From Fundidesulfovibrio soli (lineage in GTDB: Bacteria; Desulfobacterota; Desulfovibrionia; Desulfovibrionales; Desulfovibrionaceae), in the NCBI RefSeq assembly GCF_022808695.1, contig NZ_JAKZKW010000005.1, positions 62,001-126,000 of the forward strand: a stretch of DNA of 64,000 nt, written 5' to 3'. Positions 1 to 9,264 of the stretch are shown here, in pieces. The first letter of the stretch is position 1, and every line of letters starts with the position of its first letter. Made by a program: the position numbers and the translations under genes. The notes under the pieces are model-generated. The model was given only the letters and a program-made list of their open reading frames with translations, made no database searches and had not been told where the DNA came from.

Positions 1-516
1 CACGCCGCCGAGCCCGGCCACGATCTCGGCCATGCGGAAGGGCGAACCCTCGGTGCTGGCGCAACGGCCCGCCGGGCTGGTGGTGGTCTTCTGGCCCACC
101 AGGGTGGTGGGGGCCATCTGGCCGCCGGTCATGCCGTAGACGGTGTTGTTGACGAACACCACGGTGATGCGCTCGCCCCGGTTGGCCGCGTGCATGATCT
201 CGGCCATGCCGATGGAGGCCAGGTCGCCGTCGCCCTGGTAGGTGAAGACCACCTTGTCCGGGCTCACGCGCTTGACGCCCGTGGCCGTGGCCGGGGCGCG
301 GCCGTGGGGGGCCTCGACGGAGTCGAAGCGCAGGTAGTTGTACAGGAAGACCGAGCAGCCGATGGAGGTGACCATGATGGTCTTCTCCGCCAGCTTCTCG
401 GCGTCGAGGTATTCGGCCACCATGCGGTGGGCCACGCCGTGCTGGCACCCGGGGCAGTAGTGCGTGGGGGTGACGGCCACGGAGGGGGTGCGGGTGAAGG
501 CCAGGGTCTCGCTCAT
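1..516 (-). CDS. 2-oxoacid:ferredoxin oxidoreductase beta subunit (3' part outside window)
   Basis: This is the thiamine-pyrophosphate-binding beta subunit of a 2-oxoacid (probably 2-oxoisovalerate type) ferredoxin oxidoreductase, which decarboxylates 2-oxoacids to acyl-CoA and reduces ferredoxin in the cytoplasm. The translated N-terminus has the CPGCQHG iron-sulfur ligand motif, a second cysteine in TSIGCS, and the TPP/Mg motif GDGDLASIG followed by NNTVYGMTGGQ, all typical of the family. The ATG at 514-516 overlaps the stop of the alpha-subunit gene (ATGA), so the two are translationally coupled. The gene runs off the left edge of the window; about 172 codons are visible. Substrate specificity is inferred from the alpha subunit and not proven. 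Confidence 0.93.
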   Translation of the reverse strand, partial: MSETLAFTRTPSVAVTPTHYCPGCQHGVAHRMVAEYLDAEKLAEKTIMVTSIGCSVFLYNYLRFDSVEAPHGRAPATATGVKRVSPDKVVFTYQGDGDLASIGMAEIMHAANRGERITVVFVNNTVYGMTGGQMAPTTLVGQKTTTSPAGRCASTEGSPFRMAEIVAGLGGV

Positions 517-1583
517 TTGGAGCCTCCGGTGAGGGCGGCCTCGATGGCGGCCTCGTATTCGTCCGGCGTGGGGATGGTGCCGGAGAGGGTGCCGTGGAAG
601 GCGCTGTCCGCGATGCCGCACACGGCCAGGCGCACGTCGTCGAGCATCTGGCCCATGTTGTGCTCGATGGTCAGCAGGCGCTTGCCCTGCCTGGCCAGGT
701 CGGCGATGGCCTCGGACGGGAAGGGGAAGAGCGTGATGGGCCTCAGCAGGCCGACCTTGAGCCCCCGGGCGCGCAGCTTGCGGATGGAGGATTTGACGAT
801 GCGCGCGATGGAGCCGAAGGAGACCACCACCAGCTCGGCGTCGTCCGTCATGAAGGATTCGCACCGCGTGAGGGAGGACATGGCCTCGAACTTGGCGCGC
901 AGCCGCTGGTTCACGGCGGTGAGCAGGCCCTCGGCCAGGAACAGGGAGCGGAACACGCGCTGTTCGCGCCCTTTCGCGCCGCTCAGGCCCCAATCGGCCG
1001 ATTCGGCCGGGTCGGCGGGCCTGGGTTCGCCTCGCGTGATGGGCTCCTTCATCTGGCCCAGGATCGCGTCGCCCAGGATCATCACCGGGGTGCGGAAGCG
1101 GAAGGCGATGTCGAAGGCCTCGCGGGTCAGGTCGTAGGCTTCCTGGCAGGTGGAGGGCGCCAGCACCGGGGTGCGGTAGTCGCCGTGGCCGCCGCCGCGC
1201 GTGGCCTGGAAGTAGTCGCCCTGGGCGGTGTTGATGTCGCCCAGGCCGGGGCCGCCGCGCATCATGTTCACCACCACGCAGGGTGTCTCGCTGGCCGCCA
1301 TGTAGGAGAAGGACTCCTGCATGAGCGACACGCCGGGGCTTGAGGACGAGGTCATGGCCCGCGCGCCCGTGGCGGCCGCGCCCAGCACCATGTTGATGGC
1401 CGCCATCTCGCTCTCGGCCTGGACGAACGCGCCCCCGGCCTTGGGCAGATGCAGGCTCATGAACTCGGGAATCTCGTTCTGGGGCGTGATGGGGTAGCCG
1501 AAATAGCCCTTGAGCCCGGCGTCGATGGCCCCCATGGACACGGCCTCGTTGCCTTTGACGAAGATGCGGCCGTCGGCGCTCAT
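513..1583 (-). CDS. vorB: 2-oxoacid:ferredoxin oxidoreductase alpha subunit, VorB type
   Basis: This is a 356-residue alpha subunit of a 2-oxoacid:ferredoxin oxidoreductase. The N-terminal part (KGNEAVSMGAIDAG, FGYPITPQNEIPE) and the TSSSSPGVSLMQE and RGGPGLGDI stretches match the 3-methyl-2-oxobutanoate (branched-chain 2-oxoacid) VorB group better than the pyruvate or 2-oxoglutarate enzymes. The reaction links branched-chain amino acid breakdown or synthesis to the ferredoxin pool, a usual trait of anaerobic sulfate reducers. I chose the ATG at 1583 because the family pattern begins there; a longer reading to 1670 would run through the ferredoxin gene in another frame. It overlaps the ferredoxin stop and the beta-subunit start by 4 bp each. 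Confidence 0.9.
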   Translation of the reverse strand: MSADGRIFVKGNEAVSMGAIDAGLKGYFGYPITPQNEIPEFMSLHLPKAGGAFVQAESEMAAINMVLGAAATGARAMTSSSSPGVSLMQESFSYMAASETPCVVVNMMRGGPGLGDINTAQGDYFQATRGGGHGDYRTPVLAPSTCQEAYDLTREAFDIAFRFRTPVMILGDAILGQMKEPITRGEPRPADPAESADWGLSGAKGREQRVFRSLFLAEGLLTAVNQRLRAKFEAMSSLTRCESFMTDDAELVVVSFGSIARIVKSSIRKLRARGLKVGLLRPITLFPFPSEAIADLARQGKRLLTIEHNMGQMLDDVRLAVCGIADSAFHGTLSGTIPTPDEYEAAIEAALTGGSK

Positions 1584-1816
1584 CGGCTGGCCTCCTTGGC
1601 TTTGACGGTGCGCCAGACCACGATGGCCAGGTCGGGGCACATCTGGGCGCAGGCGGTGCAGCCGGTGCACTCTTCAGCGAGCTCCGGGGCGCACTCGGCC
1701 ACCTTGTATCCTTGCGCGTTCATGCGCGCGGACTGGCGGAGTATGTTCTTGGGGCAGACAACGGTGCAAAGCAGACAGCCTTTGCAACGCTCCTCGTCGA
1801 GGACGATTCGTGACAT
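1580..1816 (-). CDS. 2[4Fe-4S] ferredoxin subunit of the 2-oxoacid oxidoreductase
   Basis: This encodes a 78-residue ferredoxin-type subunit with two cysteine clusters, CKGCLLCTVVCP near residue 11 and CTGCTACAQMCP near residue 50. Each provides ligands for one [4Fe-4S] centre. It corresponds to the delta/VorD subunit that carries electrons from the TPP site to soluble ferredoxin. The stop overlaps the vorB start by 4 bp, so ferredoxin, alpha and beta are one transcription and translation unit. The start at 1816 (MSRIVLDEERCKGC) is chosen because upstream codons overlap the end of queA and do not look like the family. Confidence 0.92.
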   Translation of the reverse strand: MSRIVLDEERCKGCLLCTVVCPKNILRQSARMNAQGYKVAECAPELAEECTGCTACAQMCPDLAIVVWRTVKAKEASR

Positions 1817-1850
1817 CGGGCAGACTCCCTTGGTGTCGGGTTTGGCCGCG

Positions 1851-2939
1851 TCAGCGGATGAGCATGGCGTCGCCGTAAGAAAAGAAACGGTATCCCTCGA
1901 GCACGGCACGGGCGTAGGCGCTAAAAATCGCCTCCCTGCCGGCCAAGGCCGCGACCATAATCACTAGGCTCGAACCGGGCAAATGAAAATTGGTGACCAT
2001 TGCGTCAACTATACCGAACCGGTAGCCGGGAGTGATAAAAATGTCAGTCCACCCGGCGAAGGGGCCGACGCCCCCCAGGGCCTGGAAGGAGCCCTCCAGG
2101 GCCCGGGCCGAGGTGGTGCCCACGGCCACCACGGGGCGGCCCTGGGCCTTGGCCTCGCGGATCTGCTCGGCGGTCTCGGCGGGCACCTCGGCGAATTCGG
2201 CGTGCATCCGGTGCTCGCGGATGTCCTCGGCGCGAACTGGGCTGAAGGTGCCGTAGCCCACATGCAGGCTCACCTCGGCCCAGCCGAAGCCCCGGGCGGC
2301 CAGGTCCGCCCGGAGTTCGGGCGTGAAGTGCAGCCCGGCCGTGGGCGCGGCCACGGAGCCGCGCTTGTCCTGCCGGGAGTGCAGGGTCTGGTAGCGGGCG
2401 CGGTCCGCCTCGGAGTCGGGGCGCTGGATGTAGGGCGGCAGGGGCATGTGCCCGATGCGCTCGAACAACGCGGCCAGGTCGCCCCGCCAGTGCAGGCGCA
2501 CCCGGCTGTGTCCGAAGTCGCCGCGTTCGATGACTTCAATTTCCAGGTCGGGGTCGAAAGTGAGGCGCTGGCCGGGCTTGGGCTTCTTGGAGGCGCGCAG
2601 CAGGCCGTGGGCCTCGGCGTGGAACCAGGAAGAGCCGGGGGTGCCCTCCGCCACGGGGGAGATCAGCGGCAGGGGCGTGAGCAGCAGGAACTCCACGGCC
2701 CCGCCCGTGGGCTTCCTGGCCAGCAGGCGCGCCGGGAGCACGCGGGAGTTGTTGGCCACCAGCAACGCTCCAGGCGGCAAATGCGCGCCCAGGTCCGCGA
2801 AGCGGGCCTCGCCCGACGCCCCACGGCCCCTCTCCACCAGCATCAGGCGCGAGGCGTCGCGCCGGGAGGCGGGCTCCTGGGCGATGAGGGCTTCGGGGAG
2901 GTCGAAGCGGTAGGCGTCGAGTCTGGTTTCGTCGGCCAA
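1851..2939 (-). CDS. queA: S-adenosylmethionine:tRNA ribosyltransferase-isomerase
   Basis: QueA transfers and isomerises the ribose of SAM onto preQ1 in tRNA to form epoxyqueuosine, the penultimate step of queuosine synthesis. The 362-residue product has the family signatures DLPEALIAQEP near the N-terminus, RVLPARLLARK, GSVAAPTAGLHFT and the C-terminal FITPGYRF and TNFHLPGSSL. No ATG lies near the expected start. A TTG at 2939 gives MADETRLDAYRFDLP and falls 5 bp after the glycosyltransferase stop, so I use it, though the Shine-Dalgarno is weak. The gene sits between a GT2 glycosyltransferase and the Vor genes in one minus-strand run, with a 34-bp gap to the ferredoxin. Confidence 0.93.
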   Translation of the reverse strand: MADETRLDAYRFDLPEALIAQEPASRRDASRLMLVERGRGASGEARFADLGAHLPPGALLVANNSRVLPARLLARKPTGGAVEFLLLTPLPLISPVAEGTPGSSWFHAEAHGLLRASKKPKPGQRLTFDPDLEIEVIERGDFGHSRVRLHWRGDLAALFERIGHMPLPPYIQRPDSEADRARYQTLHSRQDKRGSVAAPTAGLHFTPELRADLAARGFGWAEVSLHVGYGTFSPVRAEDIREHRMHAEFAEVPAETAEQIREAKAQGRPVVAVGTTSARALEGSFQALGGVGPFAGWTDIFITPGYRFGIVDAMVTNFHLPGSSLVIMVAALAGREAIFSAYARAVLEGYRFFSYGDAMLIR

Positions 2940-2944
2940 TGTTT

Positions 2945-3643
2945 TCAGCGGCAGATGCCGAAGCGGAGGATCCAGTAGATGGCGGCCACGCCGTCGCGCC
3001 AGCCGATCTTCTTGCCCTCGTCGTAGGTGCGGCCGTAGTAGGCCACGGGCACCTCGTAGACGCGGGCCTTGAGCCGGGCGCACTTGGCGGTGAGCTCCGG
3101 CTCGATGCCGAAGCGGTCGCAGACCAGGTTCATGCGCGTCAGCAGGTCGCGCCGGAAGACCTTGTAGCAGACCTCCATGTCCGTGAGGTTGAGCCCCGTG
3201 AACACGTTGGACAGAAGCGTCAGGAAGCGGTTGGCCAGATAGTGCCAGAAGTAGAGCACCCGGTGCGTGCCGCCCAGGAAGCGCGAGCCGTACACCGCGT
3301 CGGCCCGGCCGCGCAGGATGGGGTCGAGCAGGTGCGGGTAGTCGGCAGGGTCGTACTCCAGGTCGGCGTCCTGGACGAGCACGATGTCCTTGGTGGCGGC
3401 GGCGAAGCCGGTGCGCAGGGCCGCGCCCTTGCCCCTGTTGCGGGGATGGTAGAGCACCGTGACCTTCTCAATGCCCTCCAGGGTGCGCAGCACGTCTCGC
3501 GTGCCGTCGGTGGAGAAGTCGTCCACCAGCACCACCTCGTCGACCGCCGGCTGCGCGAGCACCAGCTCCAGGATCTCGCGGATGGTGGCCTTCTCATTGT
3601 AGACGGGGATGACGACGGAGAGCGTCATGGCGAAGCCGTTCAT
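2945..3643 (-). CDS. GT2-family glycosyltransferase (dolichol-phosphate mannosyltransferase-like)
   Basis: This is a 232-residue GT-A-fold family 2 glycosyltransferase. The sequence begins [15 protein letters not shown], has the nucleotide-binding [10 protein letters not shown] and the DxD-type [10 protein letters not shown]. It has no membrane segments, so it resembles cytosolic polyprenyl-phosphate sugar transferases such as DPM1 or ArnC without their membrane tail. The ATG at 3643 follows a strong ribosome binding site (AAGGGGGG). It is the first gene of the minus-strand run that continues with queA. The acceptor and sugar cannot be read from the sequence. Confidence 0.88.
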   Translation of the reverse strand: MNGFAMTLSVVIPVYNEKATIREILELVLAQPAVDEVVLVDDFSTDGTRDVLRTLEGIEKVTVLYHPRNRGKGAALRTGFAAATKDIVLVQDADLEYDPADYPHLLDPILRGRADAVYGSRFLGGTHRVLYFWHYLANRFLTLLSNVFTGLNLTDMEVCYKVFRRDLLTRMNLVCDRFGIEPELTAKCARLKARVYEVPVAYYGRTYDEGKKIGWRDGVAAIYWILRFGICR

Positions 3644-3759
3644 AGGAGCCCCCCTTATGGTGAATGCCGTGGGGCGTCAAGGCGGCAGGGTTTCATGATC
3701 GTTGCGATATTTCGCCGGGATGGTATGCAGCGTGAAACAAGCCCCAAGCGGAGACACGC

Positions 3760-6700
3760 ATGAGCCAGAACGGTCCCTCCTCCTCTCCCTCCTCGCTCAA
3801 GTCCCTCGTCATCGTGGTGTTGCTCCTCGTGGTGGGGGTGCAGGCCTACTTCCTTTGGGGGGGCAGGCAGTCCGCCCAGGAGCCAGCTCCGGCCCCGGCA
3901 TCGGCCCCCGCGCAGCCCCAGGCCCCCGCGCAGCCCCAGGCCCCGGCGCAAGCTCCGGCCAAGGCGGTGCGCCAGGCTGAGGGGCAGCTCTCCTATTACC
4001 ACACCTGGAACCGGCGGGACACGCTGCACATCATGTTCTCCAAGCCCGTGGGCGACACGGAGTACAACGGCCCCCTCTCCAAGCCCCCCTTCGAGATGGA
4101 CCCGCCCGTGCCCGGCGAGTGGGTCTGGATGGGCCCCTACATACTGAGCTTCAAGACGGCCCAGAAGGGCGGGTTCAACCCCTCCGACTCCTACACGCTC
4201 ACCGCCCGGCCCGAGAACTTCCTGCCCGTGGGCGAGACGCTCTCCGGGGCGCAGTCCTTCACGCTGCAGGGGCAGGCGCTCACCGCGTACGACTTCAGCG
4301 CCGAATCCGAGCCTGTGCCTGGCCGCCCGGGCTGGTACGTGATCAAGGGCACCATCCGCTTCAACGCCGACATCAAGCCCACCGACATGGCCGCCGCCGT
4401 GACCCTGGTGGACCCCAAGCTGGGGGCCGCCCAGCCCGTGCCCCTGGAGGTCGCCAAGGACCAGGGTTACGGCACCTCCGAACTGGCCTTCCAGAGCGCG
4501 CCCGTGCAGGGCGAGGCGAAGACGCGCATGTTCACCCTGCTGGTGGACAAGGCCAAGGCCCAGTCCGAAAAGGGCCTCAAGCTTGAGAAGCCCCTGGTCT
4601 ACTCCATCGCCGTGTCCCACTCCGACACGCTCACCGTGGCCGCGCCCAAGCCCGTGGCGGGCGGCCAGGGCGGCTGGGAGCTGCCCTTCTCCGCCAAGGT
4701 GGACACCGAGGCCCTGCGCCGCAAGCTGGTGATCGAGCCCTCGGTCGATTCCTTCAGCATCGGCTCCGAGCGCGGGCGCAGCGTGGTTCTGGGCGGCGGC
4801 TTCAAGCCCGGAGCCACCTACACCCTGACCATCCCCGCCGGGGTCACGGCCCTGAACGGGGCCGCCCTGGCCAAGGACGCCCGCTTCACCTTCAAGGTGC
4901 CCGACCTCGCCCCCGCGTTGGGCTTCGCGCACCCGGGCATCTTCCTGCCGCGCAGCGGCTCGCGCAACGTGGAGCTGGAGTCCGTGAACGCGGGCAAGGC
5001 CAACGTGCGCATCGAGCGGGTGTTCCGCAACAACATCTTCTTCAGCCTGAGCTACTACGGGGATTCCACCTTCGAGAGCGAAGGCTACGAGGACGTGCTG
5101 CCCTACCTGGGCGACGAGATCGCCAGCTTCGCCGTGAACCTGAAGCGCCCTCGCAACGAGAAGCAGCTCACCCCCATGGACGTGGAGTCCCGCGTGAAGG
5201 ACTCCGAGCCCGGGCTCTACCGCATCACGGTGGAGCAGGCCGAGGGCGGGACCGGCAGGCGCCAGAAGTGGCTCCTGATGACGGATCTGGGCGTGGCGGC
5301 CAAGCGCGGCCAGGACGACCTGCTGGTCTGGGTGGCCTCCTACAAGGACACCGCCCCCGTGGCCGGGGCGCGGGTGAAGGTGATCTCCACCAAGAACCAG
5401 GTGCTCTTCCAGGGCGTCACGGACAAGAACGGGCTCTGGCGCGCCACGGGGCTTGCCAGCCTGCCGCCCGAGCGCGAGCCCTTCATCGTGACCGTGGAGA
5501 AGGACGCCGACTACTCCTTCCTGCACTTCGACCGCTTCCGCACGGACATGACCGGCTTCGACGTCTCGGGCACGGGCGTGCCCGCCGTGGGCTACGTGAG
5601 CACCATCTGGGGCGAGCGCAACATCTACCGCCCCGGCGAGACCGTGAACGGCATCATGGCCGTGCGCGACCCGCAGCTCAAGGCGCCCCCGGCCGGGATG
5701 CCCGTGAAGCTGGTCTGGAGCGACCCCCAGGGCCGCGAGGTGGCCGTGGAGAACGTGAAGACCGACGCCCAGGGCCTGGCCGCGTTCACCCGCGTGATCC
5801 CCGCGCATTTCATGACCGGCGCCTACCTGATGGAGCCGCGCGTGGGCGACGAGTCCATCGGCCAGTACCGCTTCGAGGTGGAGGACTTCAAGCCCGACCG
5901 CATCAGCACCTCCATCGAGCCCGGCTCCGAGCGCGCCTCCCCCGGCGCGGACCTGGCCTTCACCGTGGAGTCACGCTACCTCTTCGGCGCCCCCGCCGCT
6001 GGCCTGGCCGCCGAGGCCCAGGTGATGCTCGTGCCCGCGCCGTTTACGCCCAAGGGCTTCGAGGAGTACACCTTCGGCGACCCGGACCGCTCCTTCGAGA
6101 CCCAGGTCATCACCCTTGAGCCCGGCAACCTGGACGAGCAGGGCCGCCTGGGCTTCAAGGCGGCCATCCCGGACGGGCTCAAGCCCCCGGCGGCGCTCTC
6201 GGCGGTGATCACCGCGCGCGTCAGCGAGGCGGGCGGGCGCGGCGTGGCCGCCAGGCTCAAGATGCCCGTGGACGCCTACGCCGTGTACCCGGGCCTGAAG
6301 AAGCTGGGCGAGTCCGGCCTGACGCCGGGGCAGGCCCACGCCTTCGACTACGTGGTGGTGGACGGCATGGGCAAACCGGCCAAGTCCTCCGGGCTGCTGG
6401 CCGAATTCTTCGAGGACCGCTGGCAGACCGTGCTGCGCCGCGCCGACGACGGCTCCCTCAAGTACGAGACCAAGCGCGACTCCCGCCTGGTGGAGCGGCG
6501 CGAGCTGCCCAATCCGGGCGAGAAGGGCCAGGTGGCCTTCACCCCGCCCAAGGTTGGCTCCTACCGCGTGGTGCTCACGGACGTGGCCTCGGGCTCGGCC
6601 TCGCAGCTGAGCCTCTGGGCCTCGGGCGAGGGCTACAACCCCTGGGCCATGGAGAACCCGGCCAAGCTGGAGCTGGTGCCCTCCAAGGCCGACTACCTTG

Positions 6701-9264
6701 CGGGCGAGACGGCCCGCTTCCAGGTGCGCGCGCCCTTCGCGGGCAAGCTGCTGCTCACGGTGGAGTCCATCGGCGTGATGGACAGCTTCGTGGTGGACAT
6801 GCCCTCCAACACAGCGGAGGTGAGCGTGCCCATGAAGCAGGGCTACAGCCCCAACGTGTACGTCACGGGCGTGCTGGTGCGTAAGGGCGGAGACATCCGT
6901 CCCGGCCAGGCCGGGCGCGCCTTCGGCACGGTCAGCGTGGGCGTGGCCCGCGAGGCCGGGCGCCAGAACGTGACCATCCTGGCCCCCGAGCTCATCAAGC
7001 CCAAGACCAAGCTGACCATCACGGCCAAGGCCGACCCCGGCGCGGTGGTGACCCTGGCCGCAGTTGACGAGGGCATCCTGCAGCTCATCGCCCAGAAAAC
7101 CCCCGACCCCTGGGGCGAGCTGTACGCCAAGCGCAGCCTGGGCGTGACCTCCTTCGACACCTGGATGATGCTCCTGCCGGAAGTGAAGGCGCTCACGGGC
7201 AAGTCGCCCGCTGGCGGCGACGAGATGGGGCGCTACCTGCGCACCGAGTCGCCCCAGGGCGACAAGTCCGTGGCCTTCTGGTCCGGCCCGCTCAAGGCCG
7301 ACACCCAGGGCCGCGTGCAGTGGACCATCGACGTGCCCCTGTTCCAGGGCGCGCTTCGGATCATGGCCGTGGCCGTGAACGGCAACCGCTTCGGCTCGAG
7401 CCAGCACTTCACCCGGGTCAGGAGCCCGCTGTCCATCCTGCCCACGTTCCCGCGCTTCGCCCAGCTGGGCGACGGGCTGCGCCTGCCCGTCACCGTGCGC
7501 AACGACACCGACAAGGACGGCAGCTTCCAACTGGCCCTGGCCGCGTCCGGGGCCGTGAGCAGCGCGGAGCAGCCCCGCACGCTGGACATCCCCAAGGGCA
7601 AGGACCGCACCGTGTTCCTGGCCGTCACCGCCGGAGCGCAGGAGGGCACGGGCACGCTTGCGCTATCGGCAACCGGCAACGGCGAAAGCTACGAGGTGCG
7701 CTCCGAGTTCCTGGTGCGCTCGCCGCTTCCGGCCGTGAGCCGCATACAGGCCGGGGCCAACGGGACAGGGCCAGTCGAGTTCGGGGAGGATGCCTCGGGC
7801 CTGCTGCCCGGCTCCGTCAGCCGGGATCTGCGCCTGGGCCGCTACCCCGTGGTGCGCTTCAGCGGCAAGCTGGAGAGCCTGCTGGGCTACCCCTACGGCT
7901 GCCTGGAGCAGAGCGTGTCGCGCAGCTTCCCTCTGCTGTACTTCGCCAACCTGGCGCGGGAGCTGGAGCCCGAGGCCCTGGCCAAGGCCTCGCCCGAGTC
8001 CCTGGTGCAGGTGGGCATCAGCCGGGTGTACTCCATGCAGCTGCCCTCGGGCGGGTTCGGGCTGTGGCCCGGGGCCCAGCGCGAGCACGCCTGGAGCTCG
8101 GTGTACGCCATCCACTTCCTGCTGGAGGCCTCCAAGGCGGGCTTCCAGGTCACAGGCCCGTCCATGACCCAGGCCCTGGAGTGGCTGGCGGACTTCGTCA
8201 AGCAGGAGCAGCCCGTGGGCCTCATCAAGGCCCAGGCCTACGGCCTGTACGTGCTGGCCCGGGCGGGCAAGCCGGACAAGGGCATGATGGACCACCTCAC
8301 GGGCAAGCTCGCGGGCAAGCTGGGAGCCGACGCCAAGGCCCTGCTGGCGGCCGCCTACGTGGCCACGGGCAACGCCAAGGGCTCTGACAGGCTGCTCACG
8401 GGCCTGGGCCAGCCCGTTCCCGCGCCCGCGGCCGACGACATCCTGGATTCGCCGCTGCGCGCCCAGGCGCTCATGCTGGCCGCCCTGGTGGACGCCGCGC
8501 CGGATAATCCCGCGACCGCGCAGGCCGCGCGCGAGGTCTCCCGTCTGCTGGAGGCCAAGGGCCCCTGCTCCACGCAGGAGGCGGGCATGGCCTTCATGGC
8601 CCTGGGCAAGCTCTTCGCGCGCCAGCAGGCGGGCGAGCCCTGCACGGCCCAGGTCATGGCCGGGCAGAGCTCCCTGGCTGCCTACGACGGCGTGAAGACG
8701 CTCACGCTCAAGCGCATCAAGGCCGCGGGGCCGCTGCGCATCGCCACCGGGGCGGACTGCAAGCCCGGCGCGCTGTTCTACAGCCTGGATACGCGCGGCA
8801 TCCCCGAGGCCTCCAGCTACGCGCCCTTCGCCAAGGGCCTGGAGGTCAAGCGGGAGTTCCTGGGCCGCGACGGCAAGCCCCTGGACGTGGCCAAGCTGCC
8901 CCAGGGCGCGCCGGTGGTGGTCAAGACCTCGGTGCGGGCCACGGCCGGGCCGGTGGCCCATGTGGTGCTCACCCAGCTGCTGCCCTCCGGGCTGGAGGTG
9001 GAGAACCCCAGGCTCGCCACCACGGACAAGCTGTCCTGGATGGAGTCCGAGCCCGCGCAGACTACCTACGCCGACTACCGGGCGGACCGGGTCAACGTGT
9101 TCCTGGACCTGCCGGGCGACAAGTGGGTGGACGTGTACACCCTGTGCCGGGCCGTGATTCCGGGAACCTACGCCCTGCCGCCCGTGCAGGCCGAGGCCAT
9201 GTACGCCCCTGAGCTGCAGGCGGGCACGGCGCTCGGCAGGATCACGGTGGAAGGCGGGCAATGA
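3760..9264 (+). CDS. Bacterial alpha-2-macroglobulin, lipid-independent anchored, thioester type
   Basis: This 1834-residue protein is a bacterial alpha-2-macroglobulin (YfhM/MagD-like), a periplasmic protease trap. A single hydrophobic segment at about residues 12-34 with no lipobox cysteine suggests an uncleaved membrane anchor. An Ala/Pro/Gln-rich linker (about 40-70) leads into repeated macroglobulin beta domains, including IYRPGETVNGIMAVRD of the conserved bait-side domain. The thioester motif CLEQ is present with Cys1381 (codon at 7900), followed by an alpha-helical thioester domain, so this is the reactive form. The last codon overlaps the pbpC start (ATGA). Pairing with PBP1C is well known and suggests protection of the cell when the wall is breached. 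GC content and codon use are those of the core genome. Confidence 0.95.
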   Translation: MSQNGPSSSPSSLKSLVIVVLLLVVGVQAYFLWGGRQSAQEPAPAPASAPAQPQAPAQPQAPAQAPAKAVRQAEGQLSYYHTWNRRDTLHIMFSKPVGDTEYNGPLSKPPFEMDPPVPGEWVWMGPYILSFKTAQKGGFNPSDSYTLTARPENFLPVGETLSGAQSFTLQGQALTAYDFSAESEPVPGRPGWYVIKGTIRFNADIKPTDMAAAVTLVDPKLGAAQPVPLEVAKDQGYGTSELAFQSAPVQGEAKTRMFTLLVDKAKAQSEKGLKLEKPLVYSIAVSHSDTLTVAAPKPVAGGQGGWELPFSAKVDTEALRRKLVIEPSVDSFSIGSERGRSVVLGGGFKPGATYTLTIPAGVTALNGAALAKDARFTFKVPDLAPALGFAHPGIFLPRSGSRNVELESVNAGKANVRIERVFRNNIFFSLSYYGDSTFESEGYEDVLPYLGDEIASFAVNLKRPRNEKQLTPMDVESRVKDSEPGLYRITVEQAEGGTGRRQKWLLMTDLGVAAKRGQDDLLVWVASYKDTAPVAGARVKVISTKNQVLFQGVTDKNGLWRATGLASLPPEREPFIVTVEKDADYSFLHFDRFRTDMTGFDVSGTGVPAVGYVSTIWGERNIYRPGETVNGIMAVRDPQLKAPPAGMPVKLVWSDPQGREVAVENVKTDAQGLAAFTRVIPAHFMTGAYLMEPRVGDESIGQYRFEVEDFKPDRISTSIEPGSERASPGADLAFTVESRYLFGAPAAGLAAEAQVMLVPAPFTPKGFEEYTFGDPDRSFETQVITLEPGNLDEQGRLGFKAAIPDGLKPPAALSAVITARVSEAGGRGVAARLKMPVDAYAVYPGLKKLGESGLTPGQAHAFDYVVVDGMGKPAKSSGLLAEFFEDRWQTVLRRADDGSLKYETKRDSRLVERRELPNPGEKGQVAFTPPKVGSYRVVLTDVASGSASQLSLWASGEGYNPWAMENPAKLELVPSKADYLAGETARFQVRAPFAGKLLLTVESIGVMDSFVVDMPSNTAEVSVPMKQGYSPNVYVTGVLVRKGGDIRPGQAGRAFGTVSVGVAREAGRQNVTILAPELIKPKTKLTITAKADPGAVVTLAAVDEGILQLIAQKTPDPWGELYAKRSLGVTSFDTWMMLLPEVKALTGKSPAGGDEMGRYLRTESPQGDKSVAFWSGPLKADTQGRVQWTIDVPLFQGALRIMAVAVNGNRFGSSQHFTRVRSPLSILPTFPRFAQLGDGLRLPVTVRNDTDKDGSFQLALAASGAVSSAEQPRTLDIPKGKDRTVFLAVTAGAQEGTGTLALSATGNGESYEVRSEFLVRSPLPAVSRIQAGANGTGPVEFGEDASGLLPGSVSRDLRLGRYPVVRFSGKLESLLGYPYGCLEQSVSRSFPLLYFANLARELEPEALAKASPESLVQVGISRVYSMQLPSGGFGLWPGAQREHAWSSVYAIHFLLEASKAGFQVTGPSMTQALEWLADFVKQEQPVGLIKAQAYGLYVLARAGKPDKGMMDHLTGKLAGKLGADAKALLAAAYVATGNAKGSDRLLTGLGQPVPAPAADDILDSPLRAQALMLAALVDAAPDNPATAQAAREVSRLLEAKGPCSTQEAGMAFMALGKLFARQQAGEPCTAQVMAGQSSLAAYDGVKTLTLKRIKAAGPLRIATGADCKPGALFYSLDTRGIPEASSYAPFAKGLEVKREFLGRDGKPLDVAKLPQGAPVVVKTSVRATAGPVAHVVLTQLLPSGLEVENPRLATTDKLSWMESEPAQTTYADYRADRVNVFLDLPGDKWVDVYTLCRAVIPGTYALPPVQAEAMYAPELQAGTALGRITVEGGQ

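Noticed and set aside
190-1343. Long plus-strand open frames over the vor genes
   Set aside because: They mirror GC-rich minus-strand genes with clear family motifs and have no ribosome binding sites or homologous look.
3655-5808. 717-codon minus-strand frame opposite the alpha-2-macroglobulin
   Set aside because: Extremely His/Gly/Leu-rich composition typical of antisense reading of GC-rich coding DNA.
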